From positions 62,001-126,000 of the forward strand of contig NZ_PQSQ01000005.1 of the NCBI RefSeq assembly GCF_002920575.1: DNA of 64,000 bases, in the 5' to 3' direction. The translations under genes and the position numbers were made by a program. This DNA comes from Streptomyces sp. Ru73 (lineage in GTDB: Bacteria > Actinomycetota > Actinomycetes > Streptomycetales > Streptomycetaceae). Below, piece after piece: positions 22,976 through 31,626 of this stretch (position 1 is the first letter of the stretch; every line of letters starts with the position of its first letter). Under the pieces are notes generated by a model. That model was given only the letters and a program-made list of their open reading frames with translations, ran no database searches and had not been told where the DNA came from.

Positions 22976-25729
22976 TCAGCCGTCGTTCTCCGCGGACGGG
23001 ATGAAGGCGCCCGGCACGTCCTCCGGGGCGAACAGCTTCTTCTCGCCCGGGTACGGCTGCTTCCAGCCGTGCGTCTCGTACCAGGTGAGGTGGTTCATCT
23101 GGGCCGGGTTGGCGTAGTCCGGGATGGCGTGCGGGCCGGTCAGCCGCTGCTTGGACTTCCACTTCTCCCAGGCCGCCGCGAGGTCCCGCATGTCCGCCGG
23201 CACCTTCGCCGGCGCCACGGCCGCCGCCTTGGTGCTCTGCGGCGCCGGGTTGTCAGAACCGCAGGACGGCTGCTCCTTCAGACCGTCGGTCAGCGGTACG
23301 CGGTTGGGCCGCGCCGTGAAGGGAGTGGTGTCCGGCTTGCCGGTGAAGGCCGCGCTCATGGGCGTGGCCGCGCTGTCCTTCTGGTTCATCGGGTGGATCC
23401 CGAGGATCTGCTCGATGGTCCGGATCATCGTGATCTGGGTGTAGTAGTGGCTGTCCGTCCTGCCGTGCTGCGCCCAGGGGCTGATGATCTGGATCGGCGC
23501 CCGGTGCCCGTCGACGTGGTCGAGGCCGGCCTGCGAGTCGTCCTCGACGACGAAGATCGCCGAGTCCTTCCAGTACTTGCTGTGCGAGATCTTGTCGACC
23601 ATCTTGCCGACCGCGAGGTCATTGTCCGCGACCTGCGCGGACGGGCTGGCGGGACCGCCGGTGTGGTCGTTGGAGAACCAGAACATGTTCAGGTTCGCCG
23701 GGCCGTTCTTCTCGAAGTCCTGCTTCCAGATCTGGTACTTGTACACGTCCGGGACGCTGAGGTCGAACATCGGGAAGCCCTGCACCGAGACGTCGTTCAG
23801 CGAGGGGATCGCCGAGCCCGTCTTGATCGGGTAGGCCGTGGGCTTCCCGGTCGCCTCCATGGTCCTGGCGTCGCAGTACAGGTTCTGCCAGGACGCGTCG
23901 GCCGGCTTCTGCTCCACCGACTGGAACTCACCGAAGTCCTTGACGGACTTGCCCGCCGCCTGCGCACCGGTCCACAGGAACCCCGACTTCTGGTGGCCGA
24001 GCGCGTCGTTCTCGGTGTCGTAGCTGCGCTGGTACTCACCGGCCGAGGACTCGGTGTACTCCGGGTTGTCGCTCTGCATGAGCCAGTTGTGGCCCTCGGC
24101 GGAGTTCGTGCCGATGTCGTAGGTGTTGTCGTACAGGCCGAACTGCTCGGCCATCGCGTGCTGGTTCGGCGTGACGTTCTCGCCGAACTGCGCCAGCTTC
24201 GGGTCGCCGTTGCCCTGCGGCATGTCGCCGAAGACCTGGTCGTAGGTCCGGTTCTCCTTGACGATCAGGAAGACGTGCTTGATCGTCGAGGGGTCGCCGA
24301 GCCGCTGCGGGACCGCGACCGGCTTCGCCGTGCCCTTGCCTGCGGCCTTCTTGACCGAGTCGGCCGTCCAGCCGTTCTGCTTGAACACCTTGGCCGTCCG
24401 GGACCTGATGACGCTGTCGTCGGGCAGGGTGAAGCGCTGCAGGCTGGAGGTGGTGTCATGGGTGCCGTGCCCACCGCTGGTGGTGGGCCGGCGGGCGTCG
24501 ATGCCGCGGGTGTTGGAGACCAGCACCTGCTTGCCGACGGTGGCGATCTCCGCGGGGAAGTAGTCCGTGGGCAGCAGGCCGACGTAACTGACCGGCTCCT
24601 GCGGGCTCTTGTATTTGTAGACGGCGACCGCGTTGGCGCGGCCGAGCGTCACGAGCAGACGGCCGTCGTCGGTGAGCGTCACCGCGTTGGGCTCGTAGCC
24701 CACCGACGCCTCCGGCCACGGACGGGTGGCGATGGTCTGCACGACCTTGTCGGTGGCGGTGCTGATGACCGACACGTCGTTGGTGGCGGTGTTGGTGACG
24801 AACAGCGCGCCCTTCTTGGCGTACAGCGCGGTCGGGTGCAGGCCGACGTCGATGCTCCGGACGGCCGCTTCCGGCTTCGCCAGGTCGATGACGCTGACCG
24901 TGCCGGTGGTGGTGGCGCCCGTCTTCGGGTCGGCCGGCACCTGGGTGTTGTACGAGTTGATCGTGGTGTCGCCGGGCTTGGCCGGGCGGCCGCCCTCGTT
25001 GCTGACGTAGAGCTTGTCGCCGACCTTGACCATGTCGCGCGGGGCGTTGCCCACGTTCCAGGTGTGCGTGATGTCCCCGGTCGCCGCGTCGAGGGCGACC
25101 ACCTTGTTCTGGCCGTTGACCGCGGCGTAGACGGTGGCGCCGTCGGCCGAGAACACCGGCTCGCCCACCAGCGCGTGCTTGGCGCCGTCCGCCGGGATCT
25201 TGATGAACTGCGGGTCCGAGACGCTGCCGTCCGGGTTCACGGTGAACTTGGTGTAGCCGTCGGTCTGGCCCAGCCACAGCTGCTTGCCGTCGGGCGAGTA
25301 CGTGGGGCCTTCCTGGCCGACGGAGTTGCTGCTGATGCGCGGGCTGGAGGACGCGGAGGCGCTGACGAGCTGCTGTACCTTCCAGTTCTTGCGGTCGACG
25401 ATGGCGAGCGCCGCGCCGCCGTCGGTCAGCGAGGCCGCGACATGGTCGCCGTCCGGGCTGACCGAGGACGACATGATCTTGCCGTTGTTGATGACGAGGC
25501 GGTCGCCGTACGGGGCGATGTGCTGGTCGCTGGAGATGACCTGGCCGTCGGCGGTCTGCTGGCCGACCTGCTGGGTGCCGAACTGGTGGGTCTGCGCGTA
25601 ACCGATGCCGGCGGTGGCGGCGAGGACGACAGCGGTGGCGGTCGCCAGCGTGCTGCGGCGGCTGAGGCCTCTGCCGGCGATGCCGGAGCGGCCGGTGTCG
25701 TCGTTCCGACGGCGGCGTATGACCTGCAT
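22976..25729 (-). CDS. Secreted beta-propeller / phosphoesterase fusion protein
   Basis: A 917-residue exported protein. The N-terminus has RGLSRRSTLATATAVVLAATAGIGYAQ, a Tat-type signal peptide. Residues about 60-480 are a YVTN/YncE-like beta-propeller (repeats such as DKLYVSNEGGR, ALFVTNTATNDVSVIST). Residues about 520-800 are an alkaline-phosphatase-superfamily phosphoesterase: KHVFLIVKENRTYDQVFGDMPQGNGDP (metal and nucleophile region), EGHNWLMQ, AIFVVEDDSQAGLDHVDGHRAP. This is the architecture named bifunctional YncE family protein/alkaline phosphatase. Substrate unknown; phosphocholine- or acid-phosphatase-like activity is possible. It starts 7 nt after the ABC permease stop, so is the third gene of that operon. 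Confidence 0.85.
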   Translation of the reverse strand: MQVIRRRRNDDTGRSGIAGRGLSRRSTLATATAVVLAATAGIGYAQTHQFGTQQVGQQTADGQVISSDQHIAPYGDRLVINNGKIMSSSVSPDGDHVAASLTDGGAALAIVDRKNWKVQQLVSASASSSPRISSNSVGQEGPTYSPDGKQLWLGQTDGYTKFTVNPDGSVSDPQFIKIPADGAKHALVGEPVFSADGATVYAAVNGQNKVVALDAATGDITHTWNVGNAPRDMVKVGDKLYVSNEGGRPAKPGDTTINSYNTQVPADPKTGATTTGTVSVIDLAKPEAAVRSIDVGLHPTALYAKKGALFVTNTATNDVSVISTATDKVVQTIATRPWPEASVGYEPNAVTLTDDGRLLVTLGRANAVAVYKYKSPQEPVSYVGLLPTDYFPAEIATVGKQVLVSNTRGIDARRPTTSGGHGTHDTTSSLQRFTLPDDSVIRSRTAKVFKQNGWTADSVKKAAGKGTAKPVAVPQRLGDPSTIKHVFLIVKENRTYDQVFGDMPQGNGDPKLAQFGENVTPNQHAMAEQFGLYDNTYDIGTNSAEGHNWLMQSDNPEYTESSAGEYQRSYDTENDALGHQKSGFLWTGAQAAGKSVKDFGEFQSVEQKPADASWQNLYCDARTMEATGKPTAYPIKTGSAIPSLNDVSVQGFPMFDLSVPDVYKYQIWKQDFEKNGPANLNMFWFSNDHTGGPASPSAQVADNDLAVGKMVDKISHSKYWKDSAIFVVEDDSQAGLDHVDGHRAPIQIISPWAQHGRTDSHYYTQITMIRTIEQILGIHPMNQKDSAATPMSAAFTGKPDTTPFTARPNRVPLTDGLKEQPSCGSDNPAPQSTKAAAVAPAKVPADMRDLAAAWEKWKSKQRLTGPHAIPDYANPAQMNHLTWYETHGWKQPYPGEKKLFAPEDVPGAFIPSAENDG

Positions 25730-25736
25730 GGAGTTG

Positions 25737-27101
25737 TTATCCCTTCGAGGAGAGAAGTTCGACATTGCCGTCGAACTGCCACAGCGGGTTCGGCGCGTCG
25801 CCCTGCGGAGTCCGCACCAGGAAGTAGCCGTTGACTTCCTTCGGTCCATCGCCGTCGGCCATGAACCGCCCGTCCGGTGTCACATCGAGCTGGTAGACGG
25901 CCTGGCCCGCGGCGTCGACGCCGGGCAGGTGCCAGGAGACGACACAGCGCCAGTCGTTGCCGGGCCCCTCCGCCGCGACCCGGTCGCTGCCCTTGTTGCA
26001 CGCCGCCGTGGCCTTCAGGCGGGCTTCGGTGACGTCGGGCCGGTGCAGCTGCGCGGTCTGCATGCGGTACAGGTGGGCGAAGGCCGTGGCGACCGAGCGC
26101 TGCACCTTCTCCTGCTCGATCCCGGAGCCGGTGGCCGTGGCCGTGGCCGACGCGCTGAGGACCGCCACCGTCAGGGCGGCCAGTCCGGCCGGCGGCAGGA
26201 AGCCGATGGTGACCGCGCGGCGCCCCGAGCCGTCGAAGCCGGGGTTCGTGAAGTCGCGCCGTACGAACAGCAGGTAGGCCAGCGCCGTCGCCAGCACGGC
26301 CCACACCAGGCTGACGACGATGCCGATCACCAGCGGGGCGAGCTGAGCCGGGCTCGTGAACAGGCCGTTCCAGGAGAGGAAGGCGTAGCTCGGCAGCGCG
26401 AGCCGTACGGCGACGGGCAGCGGCATCATCTGGGCGAGCTGCATCGCGAGGGCGACCAGCACGGGCAGCAGCAGCCCCATCGGGGAACGGCCCAGCGCCA
26501 CCGAGCCGAGCAGCCCGATCCCGGCGAGGGCGAGGGTCGGCGCGAGGACGCAGGCCCAGGCCAGCAGGGTCCTGGCGGCGGCGTCCCCCGGCGTCAGCAG
26601 GTGGCCGTCCAGGCCGGCCAGCGGCTGGTTGCCGACCGCCACCACCCCGCCGACCGCGGCGGAACAGGCGAGCCCGACCACGAGCAGCAGCAGGACGGTG
26701 AGGCTGGCGAGCACCTTGGCGGCGAAGATCCGCCGGGGCGACCGGAACGCCACGAGCAGGTGGCGCCAGGTGCCGAGCCGGTCCTCGGAGGCGAACACAT
26801 CACCCGCGACCACCGAGGTGATCAGCGGCAGTGCCCAGGTCCCGGCGAAGCCGAGCATCACCAGCGGGCCGGCCCACCCCGTCGCGTGCATCCAGCGGCC
26901 GAAGAGGGTGTCGACGGGGAGCGAACTCTGTTGGCTGACCGCCGCGACGAAGAGGGCCGGCGCGAGCCAGCAGGCCAGGAGCAGCAGCCGGATGCGCCAC
27001 TGCGAGACCAGCTTGACCAGCTCGAAGCGGTAGCCGCGTACCACCGAGGCGCGGCGGGCACCGGCGACGGCGGCCGGCGCGGGGGCGAGGGTCGCGGTCA
27101 T
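25737..27101 (-). CDS. ABC transporter permease with extracytoplasmic C-terminal domain
   Basis: A 454-residue ABC-2-type permease with about six to seven helices in residues 25-300 (WRIRLLLLACWLAPALFVAAV, SVVAGDVFASEDRLGTW, the latter typical of ABC-2 permeases). After the last helix (about 285-310) some 145 hydrophilic residues follow, with two Cys (AACNKGSD, DWRCVVSW) and beta-rich segments, which would lie outside the membrane. The ATG at 27101 overlaps the ATPase stop (ATGA). It works with the ATPase upstream; the following secreted phosphoesterase suggests an envelope-linked role, which is an inference. Confidence 0.82.
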   Translation of the reverse strand: MTATLAPAPAAVAGARRASVVRGYRFELVKLVSQWRIRLLLLACWLAPALFVAAVSQQSSLPVDTLFGRWMHATGWAGPLVMLGFAGTWALPLITSVVAGDVFASEDRLGTWRHLLVAFRSPRRIFAAKVLASLTVLLLLVVGLACSAAVGGVVAVGNQPLAGLDGHLLTPGDAAARTLLAWACVLAPTLALAGIGLLGSVALGRSPMGLLLPVLVALAMQLAQMMPLPVAVRLALPSYAFLSWNGLFTSPAQLAPLVIGIVVSLVWAVLATALAYLLFVRRDFTNPGFDGSGRRAVTIGFLPPAGLAALTVAVLSASATATATGSGIEQEKVQRSVATAFAHLYRMQTAQLHRPDVTEARLKATAACNKGSDRVAAEGPGNDWRCVVSWHLPGVDAAGQAVYQLDVTPDGRFMADGDGPKEVNGYFLVRTPQGDAPNPLWQFDGNVELLSSKG

Positions 27102-28039
27102 CGGGCGGCCTCCTGGTTCTCGGTGAGGGCGAGGAACGCGGCCTCCAGCGGCGACACCACGGGGGCGAGTTCGCGCAGTGCGATGCCTCCCTGCACGAGT
27201 CGCACCACCAGTTCGTCGAGGGCGGGGGTCAGCGCACGCACGACGAGCGCGTCGCTGTCGTGCCGTGCCCCGGAGCCGTCGAGGACACGGATACCGGCCG
27301 TGCCGGCGGCCAGTCGGCGGGCCGTTTCCGGGTCGGAGGTGAGCAGCCGGTAGTCGAGTTCGGCGTTCTCGGCGGCCAGCTTGGCCAGCGGCCCGGAGAA
27401 GACGACCCGCCCGGCGGCGAGGATGGTGACCTCGGAGCAGAGCGCTTCGAGGTCGTCCATGCGGTGGCTGGAGAGCACGACACCGGTGCCGTCCGCCGCG
27501 AGCCGGTCGAGGACTCCGTGTACGTGTTTCTTACCCGCCGGATCGAGTCCGTTGGCCGGTTCGTCGAGGACGAGCAGCCGGGGTTTGGTGAGCAGGGCCG
27601 CGGCCAGTCCGAGCCGCTGACGCATGCCGAGGGAGAAGCCGCGGGTCCGTTCGTCGGCGACCGCGGTGAGTCCGACCTGCGCGAGCGCGTCGTCGACGGC
27701 GGTGGTCCTGGCGTTGTCACCGCGGAGGGCTGCGAGCGCGGCGAGGTTCTGCCGGGCGGTGAGCGAGGGGTAGAGACCGGGGCCGTCCACGAAGCCCGCG
27801 ACACCGTCGGGTGCGTCGAGCGCCCGCCCGACCGGTGTTCCGAGGATGTCGAGGCTGCCGCTGTCGGCGACGGCCAGCCCGAGGAGCAGGCCGAGCAGGG
27901 TGGTCTTGCCGGCGCCGTTCGGTCCGGCCAGGCCGTGTATCCGCCCCTGCGGCACGTCCAGGTCGACGCCGTCGAGTGCGACGACGTCACCGAAACACTT
28001 GGTGATCCGGCGCGCGCGGACTGCGGGGAGTGCGTCCAT
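27098..28039 (-). CDS. ABC transporter ATP-binding protein
   Basis: A 313-residue ATPase. Walker A is GPNGAGKTTLL near residue 40, the signature loop is FSLGMRQRLGLAAALL, Walker B LLVLDEPANGLDP and the switch His is in LSSHRMDD. The C-terminal 80 residues resemble the tail of ABC-2 export ATPases. It is the first gene of a three-gene minus-strand operon with the permease and the secreted phosphoesterase. An AT-richer promoter area with GTTGAACGTTCCCGGAACGG-like sequence lies upstream at about 28105. Confidence 0.9.
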   Translation of the reverse strand: MDALPAVRARRITKCFGDVVALDGVDLDVPQGRIHGLAGPNGAGKTTLLGLLLGLAVADSGSLDILGTPVGRALDAPDGVAGFVDGPGLYPSLTARQNLAALAALRGDNARTTAVDDALAQVGLTAVADERTRGFSLGMRQRLGLAAALLTKPRLLVLDEPANGLDPAGKKHVHGVLDRLAADGTGVVLSSHRMDDLEALCSEVTILAAGRVVFSGPLAKLAAENAELDYRLLTSDPETARRLAAGTAGIRVLDGSGARHDSDALVVRALTPALDELVVRLVQGGIALRELAPVVSPLEAAFLALTENQEAAR

Positions 28040-28152
28040 GAGTCCCTTCTTTCGAAAGCCTCATGGACCTTAGGTGCAGTACCCAACGATGTTCAGGGTC
28101 AGCCAGTTGAACGTTCCCGGAACGGCTGACGACCTGTACGCACCACGACGAA

Positions 28153-28194
28153 GCCCCCACCGGAGCCGCGGGAAAGCGGGTGCCGGTGAGGGGC
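28153..28194 (-). terminator. Imperfect hairpin after lysE-like gene
   Basis: GCCCCCACCGG (28153-28163) pairs with CCGGTGAGGGGC (28183-28194) with one bulge, 50 bp downstream of the lysE-like stop on the minus strand. Confidence 0.5.
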
Positions 28195-28244
28195 CGTCAG
28201 AGGATCGCGTGCAGGCCGGGCCGGGTCCGGCGATGGATCGCGGG

Positions 28245-28865
28245 TCAGCCGGCTGCGGTCGCGACCACGACACCGAAGCCGATCAGTACGACGCCCGTGA
28301 TCCGGCCGAGGGCGCGGCGGACCCGTGGCTTCTCGAGCACCGGCCCGGCCTTGGCCAGCAGCAGGACGTAGCCGCTCAGCCAGGCGAGGGTCAGGACGAT
28401 GTGCAGGAGCACGAGGAGCGCCATGGCCCGCACGGGCCGCATGCCGGCCGGGGCCAGGGTGGGCAGCAGCCCGGTGTAGAAGACGGCGATCTTCGGGTTC
28501 AGTACGTTGCTGACCAGCCCGGTCCGCCAGGGGTTCCCCGTGGCCGCACCGGGGTCGGTACGTGCCGTCGGGGAGACGGCACGGCGGTTCTGCCACAACG
28601 CCTGCGCCCCCAGGAACACCAGGTAGCCGGCGCCCAGCAGCTTCAGGACCAGGTACGCGACGGGCGAGGCGGCCAGCGCGGCCGCGAGTCCCGCCACGGT
28701 CAGCACGCCCCAGACCAGCAGCCCGGCCGCGATGCCGCCCGCGGTCCGCAACGCGTCCGGGGTTCCGGCCGCGACGGCGCGCCGGGTCACCACGGCCATG
28801 TCCGGCCCGGGAACGATGGTCAGCAGGCCCAGCACGCCGAGCGCGGCCAGGAAGTGGGTCAGCAT
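28245..28865 (-). CDS. LysE/RhtB-family amino acid exporter
   Basis: A 206-residue membrane protein with six helices. The start at 28865 has AAGGAGGG upstream. The family N-terminus LGLLTIVPGPDMAVVTRRAVAAG and NPWRTGLVSNVLNPKIAVFYTGLLP are clear. It follows dpaL by 37 nt on the same strand, so it probably exports an amino acid linked to that enzyme, such as 2,3-diaminopropionate or a related amino acid. Confidence 0.88.
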   Translation of the reverse strand: MLTHFLAALGVLGLLTIVPGPDMAVVTRRAVAAGTPDALRTAGGIAAGLLVWGVLTVAGLAAALAASPVAYLVLKLLGAGYLVFLGAQALWQNRRAVSPTARTDPGAATGNPWRTGLVSNVLNPKIAVFYTGLLPTLAPAGMRPVRAMALLVLLHIVLTLAWLSGYVLLLAKAGPVLEKPRVRRALGRITGVVLIGFGVVVATAAG

Positions 28866-28902
28866 CTGCGGCCCTCCTTCGGGTGCGGAGAGGAATCGGG
28901 GT

Positions 28903-30036
28903 TCAGGGGGCGGTGGGGGAGTGCGGGTTGGCCGCGGGTCCCTCGGTGCTCAGCAGTACGAGCACCGAGGACGGGCCGAGCCCCAGCGCCGCGCGGCGGT
29001 CGTCGGAACCGGCGCCGGTGAGTACGGCCCGGACGCCGGCCAGCGCGGCGGCGCCGCAGGGCCCCGAGGAGACGCCGAGTGCGGCGCTGTCCCGCGCCGC
29101 GCGGGCGCTCTCGGCGTCGGTGACGGCGACGGCGGCGTCCAGCCCGCCGTCCAGGTACGGCCAGGCGAGGCTGGAGGGGGTGCCGCAGTTCAGCCCGGCC
29201 ATGGTGGTGTCGCCGGTGGTGACACCGACCGGTTCGCCGAGGGCGAGGCTCTCCAGCACGCAGGCCGCCGCCTCCGGTTCCACCGCCAGCAGCGCCGGGG
29301 CCGGTCCGGACGGGCGGCTGCGGTAGTGGGTGACCACCGCCTGCGCCAGCGATCCCACACCCACCGGCACCGCGACCAGGTCGGGGCCCGCGACACCGCC
29401 GTCGGCCAGCTGCTCGTCGATCTCGGCGCAGAGCGTGGAGTAGCCCTCGACGATCCAGCCCGGGACCTGCTCGTAACCCGGCCAGGCGGTGTCCTGCACC
29501 AGGACCGCGTCGGGCCCTGCCGCCGCCTCGGCCGCCAGGCGCACGGCCTCGTCGTACGGGCCGGGGACCTCGGTGACCGTGGCCTCCTCGGCGGCGATGG
29601 CCGCCACGGCCTGCGGATGCACCCCCTGCGGTACGAAGACGTGGGCGCGCTGTCCGCGCAGGCGTGCCGTGCGGGCCACCGCCCGGCCGTGGTTCCCGTC
29701 GGTGGCGGTCACCAGGGTGACCGGGCCCGGTCTCGCGCCGTTCGCCGCGCGCTCGGCGAGGACGCGGTGGACCGCCCAGGCAGCGCCGAGCGCCTTGAAG
29801 GCGGGCAGCCCCAGCCGGTGCGACTCGTCCTTGACGAAGACCCGGCCGACGCTCAACTCACGAGCCAGACCCGGGAGTTCGGTGAGCGGGGTGGGGGAGT
29901 AGTCCGGCAGCGAGGCGTGGAACTCGCGCACCGCGGCGGGTGCGGGCGCGCATCGCCAGCGCCGGGCGCCGGGCCGGACGGTCCACGGCAGCGTACGGAG
30001 GGACGGGGCGTGGAGGGCTGAGACGTTTTCGGTCAT
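28903..30036 (-). CDS. dpaL: Diaminopropionate ammonia-lyase-like PLP enzyme
   Basis: A 377-residue fold-type II PLP enzyme. YSPTPLTELPGLARELSVGRVFVKDESHRLGLPAFKALGAAWA holds the PLP lysine (in LPAFKALG) and is the diaminopropionate ammonia-lyase pattern; TATDGNHGRAVA is the PLP phosphate/Asn segment and PVGVGSLAQAVV the phosphate loop. It would turn 2,3-diaminopropionate into pyruvate and ammonia; threonine/serine dehydratase-like activity is an alternative. The start is taken at 30036 (MTENVSAL); an in-frame ATG at 30114 would add 26 residues coded by the repeat below. Operon dpaL-lysE, divergent from a LysR gene. Confidence 0.78.
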   Translation of the reverse strand: MTENVSALHAPSLRTLPWTVRPGARRWRCAPAPAAVREFHASLPDYSPTPLTELPGLARELSVGRVFVKDESHRLGLPAFKALGAAWAVHRVLAERAANGARPGPVTLVTATDGNHGRAVARTARLRGQRAHVFVPQGVHPQAVAAIAAEEATVTEVPGPYDEAVRLAAEAAAGPDAVLVQDTAWPGYEQVPGWIVEGYSTLCAEIDEQLADGGVAGPDLVAVPVGVGSLAQAVVTHYRSRPSGPAPALLAVEPEAAACVLESLALGEPVGVTTGDTTMAGLNCGTPSSLAWPYLDGGLDAAVAVTDAESARAARDSAALGVSSGPCGAAALAGVRAVLTGAGSDDRRAALGLGPSSVLVLLSTEGPAANPHSPTAP

Positions 30037-30063
30037 CTGATCAGGTTCAGTCACCTGATCAGG
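30037..30063. promoter_or_regulatory. CTGATCAGG direct repeats, candidate LysR site
   Basis: CTGATCAGG occurs at 30037-30045 and 30055-30063, exactly 18 bp apart; each contains the palindrome CTGATCAG. They lie immediately upstream of the preferred dpaL start in the dpaL-lysR gap. Confidence 0.5.
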
Positions 30064-30172
30064 GTCGGGCACCTGCCACGATCGGTCCAGCGGAAGTTTC
30101 CGACCTATACTCATCGGAAAACCCGATCGTTCGTACTGGCGGCGGGGAGCCGGCGAGGAAAGCGGTCCGCCG

Positions 30173-31090
30173 ATGTTCGACCTGCACCGACTGCGCCTGC
30201 TGCGCGAGCTCAAGCACCGCGGCACGCTCGCGGCCGTCGCCGCCGCCCTGTCCTACGCGCCCTCCTCCGTCTCCCAGCAGCTCTCCCAGCTGGAGGCCGA
30301 GGTCGGGGTGCCCCTGCTGGAACCGGTCGGCCGACGCGTACGGCTGACCGAGCAGGCCGAGATCCTGGTCGCGCACACCGAAGCGGTACTGGAGCGGCTG
30401 GAGCGCGCGGAGGCGGACATCGCCACCTCCCTGACCGACCTGACCGGCACCCTGCGCATCGCCTCGTTCCAGACGGCCGCGCTCACCCTCGTACCGGCCG
30501 CGCTCGACCTGCTCCGCGACAGCCATCCGCAGCTGCGCGTGCACGTCACGCACCAGGAGCCGGAACGGGCCCTGCCCGCGCTGCAGGCCCGCGACTTCGA
30601 CCTGGTCCTCGCCGAGGAGTACCCCGGGAACACCGGCCCGCGCCCCGCCGAACTGGAGCAGGAGGACCTGCTCGACGACCCCCTCCATCTCGCCCTGCCC
30701 GAGGGGGCCGACGTCCAGGGGGCCGACGGTCCGACGGCGGCGCTCCGCGCGCTCGCCGCCCACCCCTGGGTCATGGAACCCGAAGGCACCACCGCCCGGC
30801 ACTGGGCCATGACCCTCTGCCGTGACGCGGGCTTCGACCCCGACGTGCGGTTCGAGACCACCGACCTGCTGCTCCACCTCCGCCTCGTCCAGCAGGGCCA
30901 CGCCGCGGCGCTGCTCCCCGGCCTTCTCTGGGAGGGCCGCCCGCCGACCGTCGCCCTGCGGCAGCTCCCGCGCGGCCGGCGCACCCGCCGCGTCTTCACC
31001 GTCGTACGCCGCGGCGCCAGTGGGCACCCCGCCGTCCTGGCCTGCCGGCAGGCGCTCCGCCGGGCCGCGGGGACGCTCGACGCCCGTTAG
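30173..31090 (+). CDS. LysR-family transcriptional regulator
   Basis: A 305-residue regulator. HTH in residues 2-60: FDLHRLRLLRELKHRGTLAAVAAALSYAPSSVSQQLSQLEAEVGVPLLEPVGRRVRLT. The effector domain starts near residue 92 (GTLRIASFQTAALTLVPAALDLL). It is divergent from dpaL-lysE and is the natural candidate to control it. A 6-bp hairpin CGCCCG-TTAG-CGGGCG overlaps its stop codon at 31081-31096. Confidence 0.9.
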   Translation: MFDLHRLRLLRELKHRGTLAAVAAALSYAPSSVSQQLSQLEAEVGVPLLEPVGRRVRLTEQAEILVAHTEAVLERLERAEADIATSLTDLTGTLRIASFQTAALTLVPAALDLLRDSHPQLRVHVTHQEPERALPALQARDFDLVLAEEYPGNTGPRPAELEQEDLLDDPLHLALPEGADVQGADGPTAALRALAAHPWVMEPEGTTARHWAMTLCRDAGFDPDVRFETTDLLLHLRLVQQGHAAALLPGLLWEGRPPTVALRQLPRGRRTRRVFTVVRRGASGHPAVLACRQALRRAAGTLDAR

Positions 31091-31138
31091 CGGGCGGGTC
31101 CGTCCCGGGCTTCCACAGTGATGCGCAGGGTGATTTTT

Positions 31139-31155
31139 GTTGCGCATCACGCAAC
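31139..31155. promoter_or_regulatory. C1-regulon operator, upstream copy
   Basis: GTTGCGCATCACGCAAC, a 17-bp palindrome with arms GTTGCG/CGCAAC. It lies 50 bp upstream of the -35 box of the Rieske ferredoxin promoter. Compare GTTGCGCATAAGGCAAC at 35837-35853. Confidence 0.7.
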
Positions 31156-31189
31156 GCAAAATGTCCCGATCTTCGTTCTCCCGGATTCC

Positions 31190-31258
31190 TTGACACGGGT
31201 TCGGGGCGGCTCCAGACTCGTTGCGTAGAGCGCCATGTGTTTCTGTATACGCAACGAG
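31190..31258 (+). promoter_or_regulatory. Promoter and operator of the ferredoxin-reductase-folP operon
   Basis: TTGACA (31190-31195), 17-bp spacer, CAGACT (31213-31218) as -10, then GTTGCG at 31220 and ACGCAAC ending 31255, a 36-bp element. CTCGTTGCGTA (31217-31227) and TACGCAACGAG (31248-31258) are a perfect 11-bp inverted repeat. The ribosome site of the ferredoxin gene lies at its edge. The same layout recurs upstream of purU, the dimethylglycine oxidase gene and mscR. Confidence 0.72.
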
Positions 31259-31266
31259 GTGGCCAT

Positions 31267-31626
31267 ATGATTCCCGCGTGTCGTCTCTCCGACATCCCGC
31301 GAGGCGAGTCCTACCGGCTCGAGACCGTCCCGCCCGTCGCGGTGTTCCACACCGAGGACGGCGAGCTCTACGCCATCGACGACACGTGCACCCATCAGGA
31401 CGCCTCGCTGTCCGACGGCTGGCTGGAGGGGCGCGAGGTCGAATGCCCGCTGCACGCCTCGAAGTTCGACCTGCGCACCGGCGCAGCTGACGCCCCGCCG
31501 GCCAAGCGGCCCGTACGGACGCACCAGGTGCTCGTCGAGGACGACATGGTCTGGGTGGCGCTGTCCGAAGCGCCGCCGAACCTGCCGCCCTGCGTCGCCG
31601 CTCGCCTGGCCGGAGGTGTCGCGTGA
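31267..31626 (+). CDS. Rieske [2Fe-2S] ferredoxin
   Basis: A 119-residue Rieske protein. The ATG at 31267 (MIPACRLSD) has GAGGTGG upstream. Ligand motifs are CTHQDASLSDG (CxH) and CPLHASKFDL (CxxH), with the LxxG pattern of BphA3-like dioxygenase ferredoxins. It would carry electrons from the next-encoded FAD reductase to a Rieske oxygenase; the likely partner is the terminal oxygenase encoded at 39283, 8 kb away but under the same kind of promoter. It overlaps the reductase gene by 4 nt. Confidence 0.88.
   Translation: MIPACRLSDIPRGESYRLETVPPVAVFHTEDGELYAIDDTCTHQDASLSDGWLEGREVECPLHASKFDLRTGAADAPPAKRPVRTHQVLVEDDMVWVALSEAPPNLPPCVAARLAGGVA

Noticed and set aside
31217..31258. 11-bp inverted repeat read as a terminator or attenuator before the ferredoxin gene
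   Set aside because: The same half sites recur at equal spacing in other promoters of the cluster, so an operator is the simpler reading, though an RNA effect is not excluded.
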